From positions 1 through 8,814 of the forward strand of contig CAUFXR010000095.1 in assembly GCA_959596515.1 (NCBI GenBank): a stretch of DNA of 8,814 bases. The letters are read 5' to 3'. A model generated the notes under the pieces. It was not told the DNA's origin. It worked only from the letters and a program-made list of their open reading frames with translations, and made no database searches. Shown piece after piece: positions 1 to 5,820 of the stretch. How positions within the stretch are numbered: position 1 is the first letter of the stretch; each line of letters opens with the position of its first letter. Both the position numbers and the translations under genes were made by a program. Source of the stretch: an uncultured Oscillospiraceae bacterium (GTDB taxonomy: Bacteria > Bacillota > Clostridia > Oscillospirales > Acutalibacteraceae).

Positions 1-36
1 GAGTTGTCCGAGTGGTCGAAGGTGCAGCACTCGAAA
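1..36 (+). pseudogene. tRNA-Ser 5' half, fragment 1
   Basis: The sequence matches a serine tRNA from inside the acceptor stem (GAGT, then TG, the D arm TCCGAGTGGTCGAA) through the anticodon stem CAGCA and the loop CTCGAAA at 30-36. The window edge cuts off the first few bases. The expected 3' anticodon strand (TGCTG), variable arm, T arm and acceptor 3' strand are absent. Instead the sequence runs directly into the repeat arm (CGAATG...). Its acceptor bases do not match the 3' half of the complete tRNA downstream, so it comes from a different serine tRNA. It cannot form a tRNA; most likely it is the displaced 5' side of a recombinase attachment site. Confidence 0.75.
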
Positions 37-188
37 ACGAATGACCTTTTTGGAAGCTCACCTCTGAAAAACCTTGATTTTACGGGGCTTTTCAGCTATC
101 ATTGAAAAGTAAATATCCCTTAGTTCTCTCCATCAGTTCTCTCCTTTTTCCGAGGTGTTTTTGAGGGCTGATGTGAAGATAAATACAC
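37..188 (+). repeat. Tandem att-like unit arm, copy 1
   Basis: Non-coding arm of about 150 bp between the first and second tRNA-Ser halves. It is almost identical to copy 2 (229-380), differing at about four positions, all substitutions. It contains an imperfect hairpin (64-73 with 86-95) and two direct AGTTCTCTCC repeats (122-131 and 135-144), and ends in ATGTGAAGATAAATACAC just before the next tRNA half. There is no open reading frame of interest. The structure, tRNA half plus arm carrying short direct repeats, is what one end of a tyrosine-recombinase element looks like, but no element body lies between this end and the next. Confidence 0.75.
122..144 (+). promoter_or_regulatory. Paired AGTTCTCTCC repeats (candidate integrase arm sites), copy 1
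   Basis: Two exact copies of AGTTCTCTCC at 122-131 and 135-144, same orientation, 13-bp period. Short direct repeats flanking the core are typical binding sites for the N-terminal arm-binding domain of Tn916/lambda-type integrases. The same repeat appears in arm copy 2 and beside the integrase tail at 544-574. Integrase binding is inferred. Confidence 0.5.
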
Positions 189-228
189 GGAGTGGTATCG
201 AAGTGGTCATAACGGGACTGACTCGAAA
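189..228 (+). pseudogene. tRNA-Ser 5' half, fragment 2
   Basis: Second truncated serine tRNA: acceptor 5' strand GGAGTGG (189-195), a D arm unlike the other two (TCGAAGTGGTCATAACGG), then anticodon stem CTGA and loop CTCGAAA (222-228). The 3' half is missing and is replaced by the arm CGAATGCCC... as in fragment 1. The acceptor strand cannot pair with TCTCTCC of the complete tRNA, so this is a different serine tRNA species, not a simple duplication of the neighbour. Confidence 0.75.
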
Positions 229-380
229 ACGAATGCCCTTTTTGGAAGCTCACCTCTGAAAAACCTTGATTTTACGGGGTTTTTCGGCTATCATTGAAAA
301 GTAAATATCCCTTAGTTCTCTCCATCAGTTCTCTCCTTTTTCCGAGATGTTTTTGAGGGCTGATGTGAAGATAAATACAC
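229..380 (+). repeat. Tandem att-like unit arm, copy 2
   Basis: Second copy of the non-coding arm, between tRNA half 2 and the complete tRNA-Ser. It differs from copy 1 by about four substitutions. Its hairpin (256-265 with 278-287) is a full 10-bp stem with one T-G pair; in copy 1 that pair is T-A, but one A-T pair is lost. Loop-to-loop distances between successive CTCGAAA cores are 192 and 191 bp. The arm ends directly at the first base of the complete tRNA. Confidence 0.75.
314..336 (+). promoter_or_regulatory. Paired AGTTCTCTCC repeats (candidate integrase arm sites), copy 2
   Basis: AGTTCTCTCC at 314-323 and 327-336, with the same 13-bp period and orientation as in copy 1. The pair lies about 90 bp downstream of the CTCGAAAA core of tRNA half 2. 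Its role as a recombinase arm site is inferred from repetition and context. Confidence 0.5.
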
Positions 381-468
381 GGAGAGATGTCCGAGTGGTC
401 GAAGGTGCGACTCTCGAAAAGTCGTGTTCCTAACGGAACCGTGGGTTCGAATCCCACTCTCTCCGCCA
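381..468 (+). tRNA. tRNA-Ser (anticodon CGA)
   Basis: Complete class II tRNA that reads the serine codon UCG. Acceptor GGAGAGA (381-387) pairs with TCTCTCC (458-464). The anticodon stem CGACT/AGTCG encloses loop CTCGAAA (413-419) with anticodon CGA at 415-417. A long variable arm (GTTCC TAAC GGAAC) follows, then T arm GTGGG-TTCGAAT-CCCAC (441-457), discriminator G465 and an encoded CCA (466-468). All stems pair, so the gene looks functional. Its anticodon loop carries CTCGAAAA, the 8-bp core shared with the two tRNA halves upstream, which marks it as the resident target of a tyrosine integrase. Confidence 0.95.
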
Positions 469-479
469 GAATGCTCAGT

Positions 480-520
480 CTGCAAGCGGTTTTTACCGTT
501 TGCAGGCTTTTTCTTTTTTC
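480..520 (+). terminator. Rho-independent terminator of tRNA-Ser
   Basis: A 10-bp stem, CTGCAAGCGG (480-489) with CCGTTTGCAG (496-505), including one G-U pair and a six-base loop. A T-rich tract (508-519) follows. It lies 11 bp after the tRNA CCA end. Confidence 0.8.
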
Positions 521-543
521 TGCACCTTTGGGATTTTTCCGTG

Positions 544-574
544 AGTTCTCTCTTGAAAATCGGTAGTTCTCTCC
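544..574 (+). promoter_or_regulatory. AGTTCTCTC repeats next to integrase tail (candidate arm sites)
   Basis: AGTTCTCTCT at 544-553 and AGTTCTCTCC at 565-574, in the same orientation as the pairs at 122-144 and 314-336 but with 21-bp spacing. They lie between the tRNA terminator and the 3' end of the integrase fragment, where the second arm of an attachment site is expected. Confidence 0.45.
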
Positions 575-610
575 AAAATTTTCTGAGATTTGAACTCTGG
601 ATATGTAGTT

Positions 611-638
611 GGCGTATCTTTATGTGAAGCGATACGCC
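611..638. other. Hairpin beside integrase 3' end
   Basis: Perfect 8-bp inverted repeat GGCGTATC (611-618) / GATACGCC (631-638) with a 12-base loop, 7 bp from the stop codon of the integrase fragment on the minus strand. There is no T tract on either strand, so it is a poor terminator. The loop and right arm read ATGTGAAGCGATAC, which resembles ATGTGAAGATAAATAC at the ends of the two upstream arms (about 172 and 364). It may be a protein-binding site at the element end or an mRNA 3'-end stabiliser; function unknown. Confidence 0.4.
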
Positions 639-645
639 GCAGAAG

Positions 646-1053
646 CTATGAAATAACCTCTAATGCGCCACTCAGACCGTTTACCATTGCGTCAGCCGAT
701 GACAGCTTGGAATTGTAATCCAAATGGGCATATACATTTGCCGTAGTTGAAAAATCGCTGTGTCCGAGCCATTCCTGTATCTGCTTCATAGGAACACCGT
801 TCGCAAGAAGCAGCGAAGCACAACTATGGCGCAGGTCGTGGAAACGAATGTGGCGCAAATTGTTTTTTTCAAGTAGCTTTGGAAATGATGATGTGAGATA
901 GTGCGGAGAAATCAATGTCCCCATCTCATCTACACAGATATATTCCAAATACTTTTTGTTGTAGCATCGTCCGCATACTCGTTTGTATTCTTCCTGCTGT
1001 TCCTTGAGCTTTAGCAACTTCTCTTTGAACGCAGGAACAAGGGGCAGCGTTCT
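646..1053 (-). pseudogene. Tyrosine integrase, C-terminal fragment
   Basis: This is the tail of a phage/ICE-type tyrosine recombinase, occupying the end of the chimeric frame. It has HDLRH (His and second Arg of the catalytic set), LGHSDFSTT (third His) and NVYAHL with the nucleophilic Tyr. A VCGRC pair lies upstream. The SAM-like and arm-binding N-terminal domains, the first catalytic Arg and the beta-hairpin Lys are absent, so it cannot recombine DNA alone. A full family member is usually about 350-400 residues; some 135 remain. Its 3' end faces the tRNA-Ser target, the usual place of an integrase next to its attachment site. Confidence 0.85.
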
Positions 1054-1851
1054 CATATCATTAAAGCTATAGCCTATTGTGATTATTATTTCAGCGGCTA
1101 AAACATATTTTCTGAATTCATAAAGATAAAAAAGATAGGGGTCAATTGCTTGCATCTTGATATCAGTTCCAAAAATCACATCCGGCGTAATACCTTGTTG
1201 TTGAGATATTCTAAGCTGATCATTGCTTCTTTCCCAATTTATTGAACCATGAAGTTTGTACAAATAAATTGCAGTTTCTTCATCATCTTCTGCTCGCATA
1301 AAACGGTTCCCATCCCAAGGACGATCATCTAAAAATCCTGTCTCTACTTTACAATCCACATTATTCTCTAAACAAAGGTCATAGTTTAATGAGAAAATAC
1401 GCAAGGCAAAATTAAGACTCTTTTGAAATGTCTCAAAATTTTTATAGTACGATGCATTTTTATATGTAGTAAGTGTTACCCACCCTGGTAATTCCTTTTG
1501 AATTAAATTAATGAGTAATTTTATATTTTTGAATTGTGATCCAGCCAACTCAATCAAATCATTCGTATAGCCATTTACAAATGGATATAAGTGAGTTTTT
1601 TTGTGTTCTGCTAATGCATGCAATGTAATGAGAAGAGATTCGATATTGAAGTCCTGATCTCTCTGATACAGCTTGCTGCCATACTCCATCGTATATTTTA
1701 CATATTCGTATAGTGGATATAAGTCATCTTTGTATGACGCAGAAAGCAATTGCTCCAATTTTAAAATCATATCTTTTGAAATGGGAACATTGGCATCGTA
1801 ACTACATCCCGCGCCTAATAAAAATACCACTGATTTTTCACCAACGCTCAT
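646..1851 (-). CDS. Chimeric SIR2-domain / integrase C-terminal protein
   Basis: Two unrelated parts are joined in frame. From the ATG at 1851, the first ~265 residues form a SIR2-like domain: GAGCS near the start (NAD-binding loop), LNYD (probable catalytic Asn), KLHGSINW (catalytic His) and IGYSFND. From about 1053 the protein becomes the C-terminal half of a tyrosine integrase (RTLPLVPAF... HDLRH... LGHS... Y). SIR2 domains in phage defence hydrolyse NAD+; this one keeps the visible catalytic residues but lacks everything after the last core motif. The start at 1851 is preferred over the in-frame ATG at 1887 because GAGGGAGA lies 7 nt upstream; it leaves 13 bp after the Argonaute stop. The two genes form an operon. 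Its original promoter is missing. I infer a deletion fused two genes; activity of the chimera is unknown. Confidence 0.85.
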   Translation of the reverse strand: MSVGEKSVVFLLGAGCSYDANVPISKDMILKLEQLLSASYKDDLYPLYEYVKYTMEYGSKLYQRDQDFNIESLLITLHALAEHKKTHLYPFVNGYTNDLIELAGSQFKNIKLLINLIQKELPGWVTLTTYKNASYYKNFETFQKSLNFALRIFSLNYDLCLENNVDCKVETGFLDDRPWDGNRFMRAEDDEETAIYLYKLHGSINWERSNDQLRISQQQGITPDVIFGTDIKMQAIDPYLFYLYEFRKYVLAAEIIITIGYSFNDMRTLPLVPAFKEKLLKLKEQQEEYKRVCGRCYNKKYLEYICVDEMGTLISPHYLTSSFPKLLEKNNLRHIRFHDLRHSCASLLLANGVPMKQIQEWLGHSDFSTTANVYAHLDYNSKLSSADAMVNGLSGALEVIS

Positions 1852-1864
1852 TTTTATTTCTCCC

Positions 1865-3100
1865 TCAAATAAACCATACTTTTTCAATTGCCGAATTCCC
1901 TATTTCAAGGTTCAACCCATATTGATCGAATTTCCCGGCAAATTTAGCTATTAATTCAGGATACAGTGTTGATACTGGTTCGTGTTTTGCGTTAAATCCG
2001 CGCCAGTTGGCTCCAGAAAGATTAATAATGTCTTGTAGATATGCTTTTATTTCTTCATCTGTCATTTCCGGACCATATATAAACTGAATATGGACAGGAT
2101 TAGATATATTTTGTGCGGATACCACTTGAGTTTTTCCTTGCTGAAGACCTTCAAACCAAACAAGGTAATCGTGTTTCCCAAGTTGTAAACAACTTCCTGC
2201 AAGAGGTATATTACTGTTATAAAATGAGTACCCAAAAAATTTATTAATAACATTAATCTTTATTACTGAAAATGAAATCTTCTGATGATCCTGTTTTACA
2301 GATTCCATGCTTTCTTTTATACATTTCATTTCGTCTCGCTTAAGCTTATACGGAACATGTATCACACATTTTTCAATTGAATCGTCTAAATTATTACGCA
2401 AATGATTTTTAATTTCGTCGGATAGTTGTTTGATATAGCTTTCTTTATTCGTTGATTGACCTAAAATATTTAGTTTTTTATACAAACCGCTCGAATCAAA
2501 GCATAAAGAATATGCAAAATATTTTGTTACATTATTTTTTTCATCTTTGATATGCGCTGAGGACACTCCGAATATTAAACAATTTTGATTTTGAGGTTTC
2601 ACTGTCCACGGCACACCTCCTAATTTTACAAACAATTGCAATGCAATTCCTGAAATAGACCACTTGAATCCATCGCGTTTTAACGCCTGTTCAATAGTAA
2701 TCGCCTGTATTGCCAATCCGCGTTTTAAGAAATAGCTTTTTATAGTATAATAAGGCGAATAATTTCGACCTGTATCAAAATCCTTTTCTATACCGGCAAA
2801 AATCCCAACAATATTTGCATTAGGGTTTCTTTTAATGATGTCGTCCAATTGTTCAGGTATTTTCTTTAAATTATCAAAAGAATAATCTTCTACAATAATT
2901 GAAGATATTTTATCATTAGAAAAGTCTACTCCAAACATATTTTCCATTCCACTAAAAGTTGGATACAATTGTCCTCGCAATGCTTTAACCAATTGTCTTG
3001 AAATATTAATTTTACTTTTTTCAAATACAAAAACATAGTGTGGTAATCCGATATGATGGATGCGCTGTACGACTATCTTGCAGATGAATATAACGCACAA
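1865..3100 (-). CDS. 5'-truncated prokaryotic Argonaute (MID-PIWI)
   Basis: Residue numbers count from the TTG at 3100. MID features: YYTIKSYFLKRG (~117-128) and IQAIT, with a Lys that would hold the guide 5' phosphate. PIWI features: KLGGVPW (~159-165), a strand NCLIFGVSSAH where active enzymes have G-x-D, VIHVPYKLKRDE (~246-257), LAGSCLQLGKHDYLVWFEG and SGANWRGFNAKHEPVS near the end. The expected DEDX catalytic residues are replaced (Ser, Pro and others), so it should bind guide and target without slicing, like short and long-B pAgos. The first ~16 residues are read from the antisense of the surface-protein gene; true Argonaute sequence begins near 3050. The N-terminal part is lost. GTAGGAG lies 4 nt before the TTG, perhaps by chance. 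The SIR2 gene follows directly. Whether it was short (SPARSA-like) or long-B cannot be decided. Confidence 0.85.
   Translation of the reverse strand: MCVIFICKIVVQRIHHIGLPHYVFVFEKSKINISRQLVKALRGQLYPTFSGMENMFGVDFSNDKISSIIVEDYSFDNLKKIPEQLDDIIKRNPNANIVGIFAGIEKDFDTGRNYSPYYTIKSYFLKRGLAIQAITIEQALKRDGFKWSISGIALQLFVKLGGVPWTVKPQNQNCLIFGVSSAHIKDEKNNVTKYFAYSLCFDSSGLYKKLNILGQSTNKESYIKQLSDEIKNHLRNNLDDSIEKCVIHVPYKLKRDEMKCIKESMESVKQDHQKISFSVIKINVINKFFGYSFYNSNIPLAGSCLQLGKHDYLVWFEGLQQGKTQVVSAQNISNPVHIQFIYGPEMTDEEIKAYLQDIINLSGANWRGFNAKHEPVSTLYPELIAKFAGKFDQYGLNLEIGNSAIEKVWFI
3044..3053. other. Breakpoint between Argonaute remnant and surface-protein gene
   Basis: Left of this point the minus strand reads as Argonaute; right of it the plus strand reads as an SGNH-type surface protein, and base composition changes from AT-rich to balanced. 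In the surface-protein frame a TAA at 3044-3046 stops reading four codons before MMDALYD, and no ribosome binding site precedes the ATG at 3053. Both genes lose their 5' ends here. No CTCGAAAA core or tRNA fragment is visible, so this is not an obvious attachment site. Confidence 0.7.
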
Positions 3101-5704
3101 TATACTCCTACCCCAGAGTGGACAGCCGAAGATGTAAAAGAAACCATTGTAGATACGAGTGACGAGAATTATTCCAAACTGCTTGGCGTTGCTATAGCAG
3201 CCATACCTGATTTTCCAAAATCGAATCAGGCCTCTCAGAAAGCGGAAGCCGTGGGCACCAACCTGAACGAGTCTCTGGCCAAAATTAAGGAACTGAATCC
3301 GGATGTTACGGTGATCGTAGCAAACCAGTATAACCCATATACCTATGCCGCAACAGAAGCAACAGGAATGTATGTTTACGCGGCACCAACAATTGTTACG
3401 GCTTTCGATGGCGGCTTAACATTACTCAATAATGAGCTTTCTCAGGCGTCTGAAAGCAACAGCTGTATCGTTGCTGACATATATGGCGCTATTGAGGGAG
3501 CAACCCAAAACCCGTGCAACGCTTCCTTCCAAGATAGCGTGAATCTTGACTTTCATCCCAACGCCTACGGTCACGGACTTATCGCAGCGGCGATGTCGCC
3601 ATATATTGCGCCAGTTGTAAAGGAGTACACTCTTACCGTTACCAATGGAACAGGCGGCGATAGCTATAGAAAAGGTGAAAAGATCGAAATAAAAGCCAAC
3701 GAAGCGCCTGCGGGGGAGCACTTCTCCTACTGGCAGGTGACCGGAGGTTATGACGCTAACTTTGCGGATAAGACTTCCGAAACCACTACTTTTACTATGC
3801 CTGCTGATAATGTTGAAATAACAGCGGTGTATGAAAGCCACAAACTGACCTATCATGCGGAAGCCCCTGCCACATGTACAGATTCAGGTAAAAAGGAATA
3901 CTGGGAATGTGACGTCTGCGGCGGAATCTACGGTGACGGAACTGGAACCCAAGCGGTTGCAGAGGCCGATCTGATAATAGATAGTTTAGGACATGACTTT
4001 GGTCCGTGGCGTAGCAATGGAAATAGTACACATACAAAAACATGCCAGAGAGTAGGATGTGATCATCAGGAAACAGAGGCTTGTCAGGGCGGCTCAGCAA
4101 GCTATTTTAAAAGGGCGGTCTGCGATTTTTGCGGAGCAGAATACGGAGAGCTTCTCCAAGACAAAACACTTCCGGAAGGTATCATTTCCATTGCAAAAAA
4201 TGAGTGGAAGAGTTTTCTGAACCAGATCACCTTCGGACTGTTTTTTAAAGAAACTCAGGACGTTACCATAACCGCCAGTGATGACAGTATGGATCAAACC
4301 GGGTATACAGATGATATGGCTCCCAAGATCGGCTATTATATTAGCTCAAGGGAATTGAGCCTAGAGGAACTGAAAAGCGTGGAGTTTAAGGATTACAGTC
4401 CGTTCTCTATCGATGAGGAAGGAGAATATGTAATATACGCAAAAATAACAGACCATGCGGGAAATATGACCTATATTAATTCGCAGGGCCTGGTTATGGA
4501 TAAAACCGCCCCGTTGGTCTCCGGATTAGAAAACGGAAAAACCTACTGCGGTGCCGTCGAGGTAACTGTTTCTGACGAATATCTGGATACCGTGACGGTA
4601 AACAACAGTCCGGTAACGGTTGAAGATGGTAAATTTACGGTAACTCCGGCGGAGGGTGAGCAGACAATCGTTGTTACCGACAAGGCGGCCAACAGCACAA
4701 CCTATACGATTACCGTGAATAATGGGCACACCTTTACGAACTATGTTTCCAACCATGACGCGACCTGTACCGAGGACGGCACAGAAACCGCGAAATGTGA
4801 TTTTTGCGATGAGACCGATACCAAAGAGGTTACCGGCTCCGCCCTGGGTCACAGTTACGGTAACTGGGTTAGCGACAGCGAGAATCACTGGCAGGTATGC
4901 GACAGATGCGGGGTGAGAGCAAATAAGGCGGAACACAGCTACAGCAGTGTGATTGACAGCACCTGCGATGTCTGCGGATATCTCAGAGAGGTTGATCCTG
5001 TTATCGTATCCGATATGGAGATACGCTTTCTTGAGCTAACCGACGGTGTTGAGGAAACCTCATGGGACACTGCGGAAAAGGTCACGGAAAAGCTTGTCGG
5101 CATTCTGAAAGAAAACGGATATTCTGAAGAGAACATAGCGGTGCTGGACGCGAGCCTGACAGGCAGTCTGACGATTAACGGCGTTACGCTGGAAGAGGGC
5201 ATAGACTACTCTGCCGAAGACACCATGTTCACCATCGTGATCCCTTATCCGGAAGGCACCGACAAGAATACGAAGGACTTTGCGGTATTGCACATGTTCT
5301 CGGCTTCCTCAAAGGTGCTTGGAACGCAAGCCGGAGATACCGAAATGATAAATCCGGTAAAACTTGAAGACGGACTTCAGGTGACCTTGAAAGGGCTTTC
5401 CCCTGTTGCTATCGCATGGAGCAGTGACGAGGCCACAGGCGATACCGACACATCGACTCCTCCGGAAACGGGTGATGGCACCGGAACGGGCAGCGGCACC
5501 GGAACAGGCACCGGCACTGAAACAGGCACCGGCACCGGAACAGGCAGCGGCACCGGAACAGGCAGCGACACTGAAGCGGGCGGCAGTCCTGAAACAGGAG
5601 ACAGCGCCTCCGTCGCACCGATGATCGCAGCAATGATACTGTGCGCCACAGTTGCAGCATTCACATTGTTTGGAAAAAAGCCGAAGAAAACTTTCGATAA
5701 ATAA
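3053..5704 (+). CDS. N-terminally truncated sortase-anchored SGNH-hydrolase surface protein
   Basis: Residues 1-190 are the end of an SGNH/GDSL esterase: NLDFHPNAYGH (~164-174) is block V with catalytic Asp and His. The Gly-Asp-Ser block and signal peptide are missing, and the frame seems to begin just after the GxND block. Next come an InlB-type repeat (~191-261, ending FTMPADNVEITAVYE), Cys-pair repeats (CDVCG, CDFCG, CDFC, CDRCG, CDVCG, each near LGH or HxF), an Ig-like domain (~485-556), a further beta domain (~650-790) and a Gly-Thr linker. The C-terminus is a wall-sorting signal: SPETGD (~845-850), a hydrophobic stretch and KKPKK. An intact version would be secreted and linked to peptidoglycan by a sortase. 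Without signal peptide, Ser block, RBS or promoter this copy is probably a pseudogene, although the remaining 883 codons are uninterrupted. Confidence 0.85.
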   Translation: MMDALYDYLADEYNAQYTPTPEWTAEDVKETIVDTSDENYSKLLGVAIAAIPDFPKSNQASQKAEAVGTNLNESLAKIKELNPDVTVIVANQYNPYTYAATEATGMYVYAAPTIVTAFDGGLTLLNNELSQASESNSCIVADIYGAIEGATQNPCNASFQDSVNLDFHPNAYGHGLIAAAMSPYIAPVVKEYTLTVTNGTGGDSYRKGEKIEIKANEAPAGEHFSYWQVTGGYDANFADKTSETTTFTMPADNVEITAVYESHKLTYHAEAPATCTDSGKKEYWECDVCGGIYGDGTGTQAVAEADLIIDSLGHDFGPWRSNGNSTHTKTCQRVGCDHQETEACQGGSASYFKRAVCDFCGAEYGELLQDKTLPEGIISIAKNEWKSFLNQITFGLFFKETQDVTITASDDSMDQTGYTDDMAPKIGYYISSRELSLEELKSVEFKDYSPFSIDEEGEYVIYAKITDHAGNMTYINSQGLVMDKTAPLVSGLENGKTYCGAVEVTVSDEYLDTVTVNNSPVTVEDGKFTVTPAEGEQTIVVTDKAANSTTYTITVNNGHTFTNYVSNHDATCTEDGTETAKCDFCDETDTKEVTGSALGHSYGNWVSDSENHWQVCDRCGVRANKAEHSYSSVIDSTCDVCGYLREVDPVIVSDMEIRFLELTDGVEETSWDTAEKVTEKLVGILKENGYSEENIAVLDASLTGSLTINGVTLEEGIDYSAEDTMFTIVIPYPEGTDKNTKDFAVLHMFSASSKVLGTQAGDTEMINPVKLEDGLQVTLKGLSPVAIAWSSDEATGDTDTSTPPETGDGTGTGSGTGTGTGTETGTGTGTGSGTGTGSDTEAGGSPETGDSASVAPMIAAMILCATVAAFTLFGKKPKKTFDK
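5474..5584 (+). repeat. Gly-Thr linker minisatellite
   Basis: In-frame low-complexity DNA encoding alternating Gly-Thr with occasional Ser, Glu and Asp. It includes an exact tandem pair of GGCACCGGAACAGGCAGC (5531-5548 and 5549-5566). It forms the flexible wall-spanning linker before the SPETGD anchor, and a second PPETGD lies just before it. Such repeats change length by slippage, in multiples of six bases here, so the frame is kept. Confidence 0.75.
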
Positions 5705-5769
5705 GCGTAAATAGATAAACAAGCGTAAATAGATAAATAAGTGTAAATAGATAAATAAGCGTAAATAAA
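5703..5769 (+). repeat. 18-bp tandem repeat downstream of the surface-protein stop
   Basis: About 3.7 head-to-tail copies of AAGCGTAAATAGATAAAT: 5703-5720, 5721-5738, 5739-5756 and a partial copy at 5757-5769. Each full copy differs by at most one base. The array starts within the stop codon and runs into the left arm of the terminator. It codes for nothing evident on the plus strand. Confidence 0.9.
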
Positions 5770-5820
5770 AAACACCATTGGCGTCTGGCCCTTCCGGGTT
5801 CAGGCGTCAATGGTGTTTTT
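5768..5820. terminator. Strong terminator after the surface-protein gene
   Basis: A 20-bp stem, 5768-5787 with 5801-5820, contains two G-U pairs and is flanked by A and T tracts. An inner GCCC-TTCC-GGGT mini-hairpin caps it. A5 on the left and T5 on the right make it able to act in both directions. Confidence 0.9.

Noticed and set aside
1..380. CRISPR-like array
   Set aside because: Only two units; the long part is the repeat and the variable part is a tRNA half, so repeat and spacer sizes do not fit CRISPR.
272..627. Short frames on both strands over the tRNA (272-457 minus, 424-627 plus)
   Set aside because: They are translations of tRNA-Ser and its flanks, a common false call; no ribosome binding site or domain.
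3020..3070. Far attachment site of the element at the Argonaute/SGNH joint
   Set aside because: No CTCGAAAA core, tRNA fragment or AGTTCTCTCC repeat is seen on either strand near the joint.
3422..5293. Several minus-strand frames of 67-144 codons inside the surface-protein gene
   Set aside because: Antisense to a well-supported coding frame, with no domain resemblance or start signals.
5703..5769. CRISPR or iteron array
   Set aside because: Repeats are directly adjacent without spacers, and no replication gene is nearby; kept only as a tandem repeat.
5309..5778. Long minus-strand frames opposite the Gly-Thr linker and the 18-bp repeat
   Set aside because: They are low-complexity shadows (Pro-Val, Cys-Arg and Tyr-Leu-Ser repeats) of the repetitive plus-strand DNA.
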